In this document: positions 12,000 through 23,952 of the stretch, piece by piece | Position numbering within the stretch: position 1 is the first letter of the stretch | How the letters are laid out: each line of letters opens with the position of its first letter | Assembly: GCA_951804985.1 (NCBI GenBank) | Contig: OX638133.1 | Coordinates: 2,872,501 to 2,936,500, forward strand | Length of the DNA stretch: 64,000 nucleotides | Source of the DNA: Dryomyza anilis | Taxonomy: Eukaryota; Arthropoda; Insecta; Diptera; Dryomyzidae | Direction: 5' to 3' | Program-made: the position numbers and the translations under genes | The notes under the pieces: model-generated | The model's input: only the letters and a program-made list of their open reading frames with translations | Told to the model about the DNA's origin: nothing | Database searches by the model: none

Positions 12000-13380
12000 T
12001 GTTTTTGTTGTTGAAAAAAAAATGATTATCGAATATTTTCGAACATTGTTTTTGTCAAATATTTTGTTTTTTTGGAAAATGGTGATTTCGAACATTTTGT
12101 TGTCCAAAAATTTGTTTAACAATTTTTTTTTGTCGAATACATTTTTTTTTTGAAAATAGTGATTTCGAACATTTCTTTAATTTTTATTTTATTTTATATA
12201 TGTTTAAAAAGAAAAGACAAAAAAAATCGAAATTTGGGTTTTTTTTTTCTCAAATTTTTTGTCGTCCAAAAAGTTAAAAAAAATTGTTCGAGATTTTTCG
12301 CACATAGTTTTTGTCGAATATTTTTTTATTTTTTGGAAAATTGTGATTTCGAACATTGTGTTGTTACTGTCGTACAAATTTTTTTTTTTCGAAATTTATT
12401 TTTTTTTTGTCGAATACATTTTTTTTTAAATGATGATTTCAAACATTAATTTAATTATTGCTGTTTAAAAATGTTAAAAAACATTGACAATTTTCGAACA
12501 TTGTTGTTTTTGTCGAATACATTTTATTTTTGGAAAATGGTGATTTCGAACATTGTTTTGATATTTGATGATCAAAAATAAAAAAAAAAGAATTCGAAAA
12601 TTTTCTAACATTGTTTTTTTTTTACTCGAATAACTTTTTTTTTGAATCGGGTTATAACGAACATTTTCGAACATTGCTGTTTTTGTCTACCAAATTTTTT
12701 CAAATATTTAATTTGTGTTTTTTTTTAATCAAAATTTAACAAAAGTCTGTGTTCCAGAAAAATTGGGAGTACATTTTTTTTTTTCGAAAATTTTCGAAGA
12801 TTGTTGTTTTTGTCTAATACATTTTATTTTTAGAAAATGTTGATTTCGAACATTGTTTTGATGACCAAAATTAAAAAAAAAAAAATAAAAATTTTCGTTT
12901 TTTTATATTTGCTCGAATCACATTCGTTTGTTGAATCTTTTTAGAACATTTTTTTTTTCGAAAACTTTTGAACATTGTACTAAATTTTTTTCAAATGCTT
13001 AATTTGTGCTTTTTTTTAATCAAATTTTACAAAAAGACTGTGTTCCAGAAAAATTGTAAGTCAAATTTTTTTATTCGAAAATTTTCGTACATTGTTATTT
13101 TTCTCGAATACATTTATGGTGATGGAATACAAGAATGGTGATTTCGAACATTGCTTAGACATTTGATAACCAAGTATTAAAAATAAAAAAAATCGAAAAT
13201 TTTCGAACGTTGTTTTTTTTTTACTCGAATATAATTTTTTGTTGAATCTTTTATAACATTTTTTTTTTCGAAAATTTTTGAACATTTTATTTTTAAACGT
13301 TTAATTTGTGCTTTTTATTTAATCAAAATTTACCATCAGTCTGTGTTCCAGAAAAAATAGGAGTCAAAAATTACTAATGT
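12000..13380. repeat. T-rich repeats with a 298-bp higher-order unit
   Basis: The phrase 'ggtgatttcgaacattg' recurs at about 12080, 12160, 12340, 12540, 12838 and 13137. The last three are spaced by about 298 bases, and 'ctgtgttccagaaaaat' follows the same spacing (about 12748, 13040, 13340). Frequent frames here encode Lys/Phe/Asn-rich junk. Confidence 0.7.
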
Positions 13381-13599
13381 GATATATATTTTATTAACCT
13401 TTATATATATAGATGTTGAACCGTAACCAATATTTTTCAAAAATAAATGTTTCCTTCAAACAGAAAATGAAATTTTTCAAAAATTTTCGCCTGGACCAAA
13501 ACATTTTATTTGTTTTCATTAAATCTTCGTTTTTCAATGATTTGTTTAAAAAACGTTATTTAGTATGAGTTATTCGGAACCTCCGAATAGGTTAACCTT

Positions 13600-14070
13600 T
13601 ATTTTTAACCTCTGCAAAAAGGCATCAATTGTAGTTCGAATATTCCATTTGAAATTCAAAAGACATAAATTGTAATTCGGAAATTCCATTTTAAATTCAA
13701 AAGACATCAATTGGCATTCTGAAATTCCATTTAAAATTCAAAACATGTCAATTGTAATTCAGAACTTCTTTTTGATCTTTGAAATACATCAATTGATATT
13801 CATATTTTTGCAATTGAAATTCAGAAAATATCAGTGAAATTCACACCTTTACATTTGGGATTCAGAATATTTTCTGTTGATATTTTCTGAATTCCAAATG
13901 GAAAGTTATGATTTACAATTGATATTCTCTGAATTCTAAATGGAATGTTATTAATATTAATTTATGTATTCTAATAATTAAAATGGAATTTCTGAATTAC
14001 AATGGATGTCTTTTGAATTTCAAATGGAATTTCCGAATATAAAATTGATCTTTTCTGAATTACATTTGTA
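13600..14070. repeat. 41-bp tandem repeat that flips strand midway
   Basis: Left half: units starting ATTCCATTTGAAATTCAAAA at about 13644, 13685 and 13726, period 41. From about 13860 the same unit runs as its reverse complement (gaattccaaatggaa, then 'gtcttttgaatttcaaatgg'). The array is therefore an inverted pair of tandem arrays. Confidence 0.65.
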
Positions 14071-14439
14071 AATAATATAGTTCAAAAACCTTTAAAAATA
14101 TATTAAATTTCATTTCTGACTTTACTTTATAATTCATTTGAAATTGTTTAATAAGACCACTTAGAAAAAAATAACATTGTCAAAAAATAAAAAAAAATAA
14201 TCGATGATTGAAATAAGTAGTTGTCCCAGCTTTGAGAAGGTAAAATGTTTCTTGAAATCTGGCACTAAACTCGTAAAATTATGTTTTTTTTATTGGAATA
14301 CTTTAGATTTTCTTTCTTGTATTTGACTTTTAAGGATACAAGGTAAATGTTTTGGTTATTCCGAACATAGCCCAAATTATCTATCAAAATTACTAACTTC
14401 CCGATATCGGTTCTAAACTATGCACTTTATCGTATTTTA

Positions 14440-14741
14440 TAATATAATAATAGTTTGGCGCTACAGTCCTGTATAGAACTTCGGCCGAGCTCCCTCACCA
14501 TTTTGAGCTGTGCGTGTAATATTTGTACTCAAAGTGGTGGTTTATTGCCGAATCCGAACGGCGGGTGATAGCTTTTCATGGGCAATGGTTTTATTCTCGT
14601 AGTTTTGCCATTTATTGACGAGAGGTAGCGCGGCATAGAAAAATGTTTCTATGAAAAGATGTTGTTAGCCCCAGTCCAGGCTTGAACCGGGGACCTTTCG
14701 GCTCGCAGTCCAACGCACTAACCACTGAGCTACCGCGGCTA
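14440..14741 (-). mobile_element. tRNA-derived SINE, full-length copy
   Basis: On the minus strand it begins GTAGCCGCGGTAGCTCAGTG, continues through GGTTCAAGCCTGGACTGGGG and the same CTCTCGTCAATAAATGGCAAA-like body as the copy at 9268, and ends GCGCCAAACTATTATTATAT. The direct repeat CGTATTTTA flanks it on both sides (14431-14439 and 14742-14750). About 302 bases, close to a consensus length. Confidence 0.87.
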
Positions 14742-15479
14742 CGTATTTTAGTCTTTTCAAATTCAAATATCAATAAAATACGAATTTAAAAATGTCATAG
14801 CTTCTGACATAACACGAGTGATTTGTAAGGATTTTGTAAAAGTAATTTGGAGTTCAATACAGGGTATTTCCAAAGAAAGTTATTGAGGAATATTAATCAA
14901 TTATTAGAATTATGTGTACTGGATTGTTAATGCATTGCGACCTAATAGGACCTAATAGGATATGTTGTGCCTCGTTTGGAACCATAGTTGATAGAACTAT
15001 CAATTGTTATATCTCCCTAGTGAATTCAGTAGTACCGTGATTTGTTGAATTGTGGTTATTGAATTGTGGTAATTTTAACATATTAAATTGTCGAATCGAC
15101 AGTTACATATTACACTCCAATAAATATAAAATTATGAACAACATTTAAGTGCTGACGTACTTTAAATCATATTGACTTTCTTACATTTATTAAGTACCAA
15201 CTCATATAAGCATTAAATTTTAATGGAAATTCACCATAATGATACAAAATAAACATATTCGAAAATTGATTTTACTCCCACATTTGTTACATAGCCCACA
15301 TCGACGATATATAAGGCAAAAATAACACGTAACGAAAATTGCAAATATTGCTGAATCTGTCGTTAAAAATACAGAGACAAACTTTATTAACAGGCACTAT
15401 ATATTTATTTTTCGAGAGGGAGCAAAAATCCTTTGATGCCTTTGATGGCTGGCAGCAATTTAAGCACTTTACCGGATAA

Positions 15480-15560
15480 ATGTTAATTTTCTTTAATAAC
15501 GTAATACGACGATGCGATAACGACTGACGGACAAACGGACGCAATGTGGGAAAGTGCGGA
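15480..15560 (-). promoter_or_regulatory. Possible internal CAP promoter
   Basis: A CpG-containing patch in AT-rich intron carries the initiator-like GTCAGTCGTTATCGCATCG on the minus strand (A+1 at about 15525), followed about 40 bases later by a donor-like CCG/GTAAAG. Could start a short CAP transcript. No TATA box or matching DPE was found. Confidence 0.25.
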
Positions 15561-16025
15561 CATTTTAAGTGCCACGATGGTCGATGGAATCAGGGGTGAA
15601 CATGGATTTTACGGAGCTGCATTTGTAAAAAACTGTCAAATAAATTGTTTTTCGATTTATGATTTTTTTTTCACTTTCGAAGCGTTACTTAACATTTACA
15701 TTTCTATAATTACATCGACCTTTTAAATCCACAATTTGATCTTTTCTCAGCCGAGACAGACCTGGTAAATCTGGTAAATCGCCCTTTAGTCAGAGCAATC
15801 ATTTGTATTATGGATGCTCTTATTAAATACGTACGTTTCAATTAGTTTTTTTTTAGAAAATTAAAAAAAATTGTAGTATATTTATTAGACAACATTTCTG
15901 GCAGGCTCAAAGTAATTCAGATATATTTTATCGGTAGATTTAAAGCAGACAAAGTCAGAATTCGTATCCAATGCTGTCTATTTTCTTATCGCATATATCT
16001 CATACATATTTCGGTAAACATAAAC

Positions 16026-16265
16026 ATATCGTCGTTGTAGAACTAAAAGTCACCAACTACATTTTCAAAATACCAATTGTTCCTTTACAAAAACCTTTAT
16101 ATATTTTTCAATTTTTGATCGATGAGCGCAAAAAGTGAATCTATTAATTGGTATTTCAACTTTAAAAATGTATCAATTACTTTTTGTAATAATTAACAAC
16201 AAAGTTGAAATTTAAGATTTTCATACAAATGTAGTTGGTGACTTTTAGTTCTACAACGACGATAT
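16026..16265. mobile_element. MITE with 35-bp perfect terminal inverted repeats
   Basis: The first 35 bases (from ATATCGTCGTTGTAGAACTA) and the last 35 are exact reverse complements; total length 240. A diverged copy of the left part and interior lies at about 23043-23240. Confidence 0.88.
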
Positions 16266-16399
16266 ATAGAAGTTTGTGGAAACAGTATAGCTGGTTATCA
16301 TCTTTAAAAACAATTTTTGACAGAGTCGTATCAAAAGCTGAATAGTTTTTACTTATACACATAATATGGCTCAAATCTGTTTTTATATACCCTTCCAAA

Positions 16400-17830
16400 T
16401 ATGCCCTAAATTTGACCGAAGTATTTCTGAAACTGCTAGAAATCTTCCCAAGACAAATGGCTATCTAAAAGCAGTTTAAAAACATATTTTCGAAAGCTTT
16501 AAGCCGACTAGGGCGAAGTTAGTATCAAAATTGCCTAATATCTCCCAAACACCTAAAATCAAGTTCCCGAGGAAAAATTTCTAGCATTTTTCTGTAATAT
16601 TTTCAGCAAAAACTCAGGTAATTGGAAGATTTTGGGAGGTCTATGGTAGATTATCAGATTTTGTATAATTTAAATGCCTATTTTCGGTATATTTTGTGTA
16701 TGGAAGTAAATAGGCAGCTTTTGATACAAACACCATCAATATCTGTTTGATATCTTTCGCTAAAATATTTCTCAACTACCCAGAGTCTGCGAAAAATGTT
16801 GTCTTGGGCATGCAAAGGCAGATTTCTTCATATGTTAGAAACATGCAGAAAGTAGACAGCTTTTCAAACAAACTACGCCTTAGTCCGCACGAAATCATTC
16901 AAAAAACTGTCTTATTTCGAATGATTTTACACAGACAAAGACGGAGTTTATATTAAATGAAGCTATAGCTAACTAATTTTCACATTCGGTTCTCTGAACT
17001 GTAAATTCGATTTATATAACCAAGACTGAAAGTTTTAGTATGGACTACAACCGATTTTTTAAACCATTTGAAGTGCTAAACGACTATGTCAGTTCCAGCA
17101 ACCAAATTGTACAAATTTCGTTTCAACCGAAATTCAAAAAACTGTCTTAAGCCCGCCAAAAATTTAGACTATGATAAGTTTATGCAATATTTGAGAAATT
17201 TTATTCATACACAATATTTTTGGCAGGTCGTAGGTAGTTTAATTTTTTTTTCGAAAGATTTCACGCAGACAAAGACGGAGTTAATATTAAATGAAGCTAT
17301 AACTAACTCATTTTTACATTCGGTTCTCTCAACTGTAAAGTCGGTTCATATAATCAAAACTGAAAAAGTTTTACTATGGATTACAACCGATTTAGAACAA
17401 TGTGAAGTGCTAACCGACTATGAGTTCCAGAAATCAAATTCAACAAATTACGTTTCAACCGAAATTCAAAAAACTGTCTTAAGCCTGCCAAAAATTTCGT
17501 CTAGGATAAGGTTAAGAAATTTGAGAAATTAAAAAAATAAAAATTATTTGAGAAATTTTATTCATACTCAATATTTTTGACAGATCCTAGGTGGTTTAGA
17601 TATTTTTTTTCGAAAGATTTTACGCAGACAAAGACGGAGTTTATATTAAATGAAGATATAACTAATTCATTCTGTTCTCTCAACTGTAAAGTCGGTTCAT
17701 ATAACCAAAACTGAAAGTTTTAGTATGGACTACAACCGATTTAAAACAGTTTTAAAATCATTTGAAGTGCTAACCGACTATGTCAGTTCCAGCAATCAAA
17801 TTGTACAAATTTCGTTTCAACCGAAGTTGG
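16400..17830. repeat. Foldback-related repeats and 330-360-bp triplicate
   Basis: A segment containing 'cagacaaagacggagtttat', then 'gaaagttttagtatgg' and 'gtgctaaccgactatg', occurs three times, with the first phrase near 16932, 17265 and 17625. An open frame of 148 codons at 17086-17532 lies wholly in these repeats and is not taken as a gene. The part at 16400-16860 is related to the repeats at 19560-19930 and 51200-51790. Confidence 0.7.
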
Positions 17831-18229
17831 GTGTTACAACAAACTTTTTCATTTTTTCAACCTAATGCCAAAAGGAGATTTTTTCCTGTAGTCAGTCCGC
17901 TCCTGTTCGAAACGCATATCCTTTGCTGTGCTTTGCGACAAGTGCTTTAAGTGACCATGTGGTACTACTAACCACATGCAACATGCTGTAGTCAGTCGTT
18001 GACGTATTTATTGAGTTTTTATCAGAATTAAAACCACATTTTTGAGCAGCACACTCGGTGCCTTCGGAAATTACCTGCCGTGGCACAAAAGCGCTATCGA
18101 TCGCACAATATAACGTTGTATCCTTTATGCGTGACTGCAATACGTAGTAGTCAATGACACAATATATAGAAAATTTTTGATGACACTAGTCGAGTTCGAA
18201 CTCGAGCCACACGGCGAGCTTAATACGTG

Positions 18230-18330
18230 GTGGCAACGGCGCGCGCGTTCGCAATCAACTGACTTTCGACTGGCAGACGACGCGCACTTGGAACTGAGTC
18301 GGAGGAAAATCTGTGCGGAAAACAGCACAG
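18230..18330 (-). promoter_or_regulatory. Possible internal CAP promoter
   Basis: A CpG-rich patch has the fly initiator match AAGTCAGTTGATTGCGAACG on the minus strand (A+1 at about 18260), followed by GCGCGCGCCGTTGCC. The surrounding 18200-18550 block is much richer in GC than the intron. No open frame follows in phase with the next exon, so it would give a non-coding first exon. Confidence 0.3.
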
Positions 18331-19060
18331 AGAAAAGTTGATCGCACCCCACCTAAAAACTGAAAAAAAAAAATTAAATGGCCGCAACTGCGACAAGCGA
18401 TCGACGTTCTTTCTTTCTTTCGACGATCGATCGTTCGATTGATCACAATAGAGACTGAAATTATAAAGCGACTCAACTCGACTACGGAACAAAGCGATTT
18501 TGTGCGTACCTCGAACTGCGCCAACCGGAAGTGCTTTATTCCGAAACAAAAACTCAATGGGAACTCGAACTTATTGAATGCTTGGTTGAATGTTTGTTTG
18601 GGCGATACTCTGAGGGTTGTCTTTCTAAAATCGCACTTGTCCGTGGGTCAATATTGCGCATTAGAAACCCTACGCAGGGCAGCAACATGCGCTTCTCAAA
18701 CAATATTTAAACTGCAATTAGGATGGTACACAAATCATTCGAAATGAATCTAATTGAATCGCATTGCAACGCATCCCATTCCATCGCATCGCATCGCATG
18801 GTATCAAAACCCATGAAAAGCTGATTCTCGCTTATCGTTCCACGCTTCAATTGAACGTACTTCCGGTGTGTGTGTGTGTGAAATGTACGCTGATTTTCAC
18901 AAAACATTCAAAAACAAATCAATCGGAAAACTCAAATATTTCTCGTGCGCCATTAACACCCGCCACCGTGTGTCGTGGCCCTGCACAGCACGCATATGGA
19001 GCCCACAGCGTAACAACAGAAATACGAAGGTGCGGACGAGGTGTGACGCGAACCACTTAC

Positions 19061-19340
19061 TGCCGGACTCTGGCACAAACGCAGATCCAGTGGCAACCGC
19101 ACCCGTACCCGTAGCCGCATCGCACCGTCGAACGGCACCGCTCGAAATGCTGCGTGCAAACTTTTAGAGTTTGATTGGATTTGAATGCGATTGATTTTGT
19201 TTTGAAATTGTACGACATACCGAGAAATTTGTTCGTCCGTCGCAACTTTAACAATGTTGTTAGCATAGCACAGAGTTGCCAACTGCGCACAGCACCTACT
19301 AAGTTTGAGTTGCCGTACAAATAACTGATTTGAAAGAGGC
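19061..19340 (-). promoter_or_regulatory. Possible alternative first exon with strong donor
   Basis: The minus strand has the initiator-like AATCAGTTATTTGTACGG at about 19325, about 260 bases of GC-richer sequence and then a perfect donor CCGGCA/GTAAGT at 19061/19060. An internal open stretch reads FRAVPFDGAMRLRVRV.. but ends in phase 0, which does not fit the phase-1 CAP exons, so it is more likely 5' UTR than coding. Confidence 0.28.
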
Positions 19341-19559
19341 AACAAATCATGTGGCAACCTTGCCATGTTTGTTAGTCAGGCGCACTTTTTTGTATGCCTG
19401 ATATGTCGGTGAATTACAGTCGATGCTTAATGAATTGGAGAAGGTTTTACTATAGGTTTAAGGTTGATTGTTGTCATTTGAAAGTATTAATTGCACCTTT
19501 TACTGATTATGTGACCTTGTAGTATAACGATTTATAGTCCTAGTCCCTAGATGAAATTT

Positions 19560-19930
19560 TCCATAACCAAAACATATATTTTTGGCAGGCTCAAAGAAGT
19601 TTTTGAAATATTTTTGGACATATTTTAAACAGTTAAATGCGGCATTTGTATCAAAAGCTGACTGTTTTCTGTTAATACCCAAAATATACGGGAATCTACC
19701 ATTAAAATTCCCCAATATATAATAATCAGCATATCACAAACTTTCTAAGACAAATTTTCTTGTTTTTTTCTGGAATATTTTGAGCATATTTCCGGCAAAC
19801 ACACAGATACTTTGAATACTTTGGGAAGCACGTTGTCAAATTTTATAGAATTTTAATGGCAGATTTATGCCATACTTTGGGAACGGGCGGAAAACAGACA
19901 GCTTGTGAAACAAACTTCCTTTATCTGTCG
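19560..19930. repeat. Foldback-type repeat copy
   Basis: Contains 'ttttggcaggctcaaag', 'gtatcaaaagctgactgttttctg' and later the inverted 'ggaacgggcggaaaacagacagcttgtgaaacaaact' split over the two halves. The two halves are inverted relatives, as in the copies at 16400 and 51240. Confidence 0.6.
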
Positions 19931-19954
19931 AATTTCCGCAAATATGCCGTGTCG

Positions 19955-20070
19955 AATATAGCGTCGGTGGCTTAGAATTTAGTGCGCTATACTGCGAGCC
20001 GTAGCACTGGTTCAAATCTGTGTTGTTACTGTCAACATCTTTATATAGAAAAATATTTTTCTATACAACT
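19955..20070 (+). mobile_element. SINE head fragment
   Basis: A diverged copy of the tRNA-like head of the same SINE family: AGCGTCGGTGGCTTAGAATT, then ACTGCGAGCCGTAGCACTGG and TTCAAATCTGTG, ending near 'tttttctatac'. The body is missing. Confidence 0.6.
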
Positions 20071-22032
20071 TAATGACCCTTAATCTGTGTAGGGCATGCA
20101 AAAATCAAAATAAAATTGGCAGTAGAATGAAAAAATGAACAGGAGTGCCAAATTAAATCGATTTTGCCCACTTTGCAGCGATGAGTTCATCAATCATTGG
20201 TTTACTGCAAAAGCAATGATTCGTATCGAATTTTCAAATGTTGCCAGGTAGTACCTACCTAAAATCCCAACAACTCGATACAAACTACATAAAATGTAAA
20301 ACACGTAGTACGTACTTGTTTTGGGATGGAGGTATCTACTTGTTGGAAAGGGTGCAATGAACAATTAGTGCGAAACTGATTCGCATTTAAATTGGCTGCA
20401 ATTGGTCTCAATATCATTGGATTTAAAAATACCACTTAAATCCCTCCCAGTTTTCGCTCTGCTCAACACGCCCATTAGCGAAGCAATCATGCGCAACGAC
20501 AAACAAAATGAAAAATATATAAAAATCAAAAAAATCATTGAATTTTAATCAACGCAATTAGTGCCATGAGTCGCATGACAAACTAAACAAATAAAAAAAA
20601 TATATTTTTAAAGTAACCGCATGAACTCGAAGTAACGTCGACCTTCAAGTGTTGCCAAATGTTGCAAATAATTGGCGGGTTTCTTGTCTGGTCTGTGGGG
20701 TTTACTGTGGGTCTTCTATTGTTATTCGTCTTTTTTTCGTGTTCGTCTTGTTTGACATTCCTGCTACGTGAGTCAGTTACGTGACAAATTCAACGACTTT
20801 TCCGTGTGTCAAGTGTATCAGAGTCAGTAGCAGGGGCTGTCAAGTTGTATTTTTAATATCGTTTGTGGTATTTTCATAAATTTTATAAAATGGTTTGTAT
20901 CACTTCTTTTATCGGTTCTTCTTTTGAAAAAAATTGATCAGCGAACCTAATCACACAGAAAAAATAATCAATTAAGTTTAAAAATTAAACTAACAAGTTT
21001 ACTAAAAAAAACCTATAAAAAATATGAATTAATAACTAAAATAAAATTTATCAAATTGATTAAAGATATCTATTCGAAATGATCAAACGTTATTTTGAAT
21101 GAAGTTTAAAGACCTTAGAAATAGTCTTTGTATTAATTGCATTTTTAAAATTTTGTCATTGATAAAAAAGATTTTAAACAACAAAATATTTCTCCCTTAT
21201 ATCGAAAAACACCTCTCCAAATTTCAGACAGTATATTTATAAATAAAAGAACTAATTTTCAAAAAAAATTGAGCCAAATCAAAATAGCTGTTTTTGCCGT
21301 AATTCGAGTTCGAAAATTTTACAATAACATAATAATTATAAATCGAATTAGAAAAAAGATTGTAAACCAGAATCAAAAACTACATTCAAGTCTTCGAATA
21401 ATAGATACCAAAAATATATATTTTTCCACGTTATTGACCTAGATAACGACTTTCAAAGTTATCTCTATAAAGAAAAGTTGTGATTTTTTGAAGCATTATA
21501 ATTTTGTAAAATTTTTGAATTTCGAAGAAAAAAAAATCAACTTAAATTTTTTATTTATCTATTCAAAGATGCAAACTGAATTTCGTGAAAATCGAAGAAA
21601 CAAAATTTGAAACCCTGTAGATTTGCTGTGGTATTACCCACAGACATGTTTAGATTTTCACTTTTACTCTCTCAAAGAAAAAATATTATTCTTAGAATAT
21701 AAGTTTTATAAATTCATAAAAATTCAACATTGACCAAAAAACAATTTATCGAAAACAAAAATGAAAACCCGCACCAATAACGGTTTCGATTTCGCTTTTC
21801 TCTTTCGAATCGGCATTGGTTTCGGTACTATGTTTTATAACGAAACGGTTAACATTTTTTTCAAAAATAAACTTTTAAGTTATTATTTTATACTATTTTA
21901 TAAACTACATTAAAATGGTTTTATGGTTTTGGATTTAAAAATTAAACGATTCTTTAAGCGGTTTAATTTTTGCACCACAATTTGTTACTATCAAATAAAT
22001 ATTAAGGGTATTCATTTCACTTCGTATCTACT

Positions 22033-22828
22033 GCGTATATACGTCTGTTGTAAACATTATAAGCTTATGTCGATTTCCATGGCACTTCAGTTGTTGCCCT
22101 ATTCTAGCAGTTGTTGCACTGATAAATTTCCATAGAGAAACAACTGCTAGAATAGTTGTTGCTCTGAGTTTTTAGTTTTTGCACTCGTTTTGAAATCAGT
22201 TTTTCACGCAATTCACTAATGTTTATAAACTCTTCTTGTTTTTAAGGATTAAATAAAGGGATTTTCAATAAAAGCGCACCAAAAGTTTTTTTTAAGGGAC
22301 GCTACAAAAGTAGAGCGACAGGGACGGCAAACGACACCATATGTCTTGCCGCTCTTTTAACATTTCTCTTCAGTAAGGTTTGCCATTTCATTATGGAAAG
22401 ACATACGAGCCAACAAAGAGTCGAAATTATTAAAATTTACTACCGAAATTCGAATTCGTATATCTTTCTATCATGAAATGGCAAACCTTACTGAAGAGAA
22501 ATGTCAAAAGAGCGGCAAGAAAAATTGTGTCGTTTGCTGTCCCTGTCGCTCTACTTTTGTAGCGTCCCTGTTAAAAAACCCTTTATTTCATTTGGCACAA
22601 TAATTATAGATTAATAAAATATAATTTAAAATACTATAAACAGAAACATAATAAACAAAAACAGACAGAATTAAAAGTCAATGTGAAATTATTCACAAAC
22701 ATATATTAGAAAATCAAAAATGATATCCATGGCTAGTGCAAGTACTGAGTTTTTGGGGCAACAACTAAAAACTTGCCATGGAAATCGACATTAGTAATGT
22801 ACAATTTTCACGGCATACGTATATACAC
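22033..22828. mobile_element. Outer inverted-repeat element enclosing a hairpin MITE
   Basis: TATGTCGATTTCCATGGCA at 22066-22084 is matched by its reverse complement at 22774-22792, with 'gtatatacg' further out on each side. A short palindrome based on CTATTCTAGCAGTTGTT lies at 22100-22155. The whole encloses the MITE at 22296-22569. Confidence 0.65.
22296..22569. mobile_element. Hairpin MITE, arms of about 96 bp
   Basis: The left arm 22296-22391 (AGGGACGCTACAAAAGTAGA..) and the right arm 22473-22569 are near-perfect reverse complements; about 80 bases separate them. As single-stranded RNA or DNA it would form a stem of about 95 pairs. No coding frame. Confidence 0.88.
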
Positions 22829-23047
22829 ACAGAAAAAAATTCCTACAAATACCATTAAAATTGGTTAATAGGACAAATATTGATTTAATAGTATACAAAA
22901 AATAAATCTTTTCTTATAAACTCAATAGCAATGTCATGGTATTTCCTAGTATTTAATGGTATTTTCTGATTAAAATAATAATTTATCCTATTGACTATTT
23001 TTAATAGTAAAAAACTATTATTTATATAGTATTTTTTTCTGTGTGTA
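22825..23047. mobile_element. MITE with ACACAGAAAAAAAT ends, copy 1
   Basis: Begins ACACACAGAAAAAAATTCCT and ends ATTTTTTTCTGTGTGT. The interior carries 'taccattaaaattggttaatagga' and 'tatttaatggtattttctg'. A second copy in the opposite orientation lies at 39480-39698. A further MITE fragment (as at 16026) abuts its right end. Confidence 0.82.
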
Positions 23048-23240
23048 TCGTCGTTGTAGAATGAAAAGTCACCAAATACATTTTCAAAATCCCAAATATT
23101 CATTTACAAAAATCTTTATATATCTGTCAATTTTTAATCGATGATGTCCATTTTTTTACCACATGATAAGAAAATGTAAATCTATCAACTGATATTTCAA
23201 CTTTAAAAATGCATCACGTTATTTTACGATATATACACAG
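23043..23240 (+). mobile_element. Diverged copy of the 16026 MITE
   Basis: Reads ATCGTCGTTGTAGAATGAAA and then follows the 16026 element through 'acaaaaatctttatatat' and 'tatttcaactttaaaaatg'. The right inverted end is reduced to 'acgatatatac'. Confidence 0.7.
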
Positions 23241-23914
23241 ACAAATCGTATTTTTTTTTAATTAGGTGAAAGAAAGAAAAATGTTTATTGTAACAATCGA
23301 CAAATTCATTAATTGACCGTCCCTATTTGGGGTGTCCTTTGTGATATTATCATATACAAACACCAAATTCTTCTAAAACTGTTCTAAACTGATTGTAGTC
23401 CAAACTGCAACGATTTCAGTTATGGTTATATGAACCGAGTTAACGGTTGAGCGCAATCAATGTATGTTCTGTGCGTAGTCTTAATTAAATCAAATATAAA
23501 TTCAAATGATTTTACCATACCAAAATAAAAAAATCAACAAAAATTGTATTTCGGGGTCAGGATGTGCATTTGCAAAATATTTATAAAAAAAAAAACAAAA
23601 AAAAAGTTCAAATTGTATGAGTATTAAAAAGTAATACTCATGTCAGATAATGTGGAAAGTATGACTAAAAAGTAGTAAAAAAACCAAAGCTACAAAATTA
23701 ATTAAAAATTTACAAAATCAACAGAGTTTTTTTCTGTTTTTTTTTGTTTATTCCCATTAGTTGTTGCTTTTATAACCACATTAGTTGTTGCGCAGCCATT
23801 GACTGCATGTTTTTAAATAGTTTATAAAAATTCCAGATACAAACAAAATATTTGCTTTGAATCGATTTTATGCACGAATTTTGAATAAAATTCTTAAATA
23901 AACAGCAGAAAATG

Positions 23915-23952
23915 GTGGGCGTCCGCGTCCGCGTCCGCGTTCGCGTCCGATG
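23915..23952. repeat. Hexamer run (CGCGTC)n
   Basis: Five to six units of GTCCGC/GTTCGC in an AT-rich intron; CpG-rich and short. Confidence 0.7.

Noticed and set aside
17086..17532. Plus-strand frame of 148 codons
   Set aside because: Lies wholly in a 330-360-bp triplicated non-coding repeat; the other copies have the frame broken.
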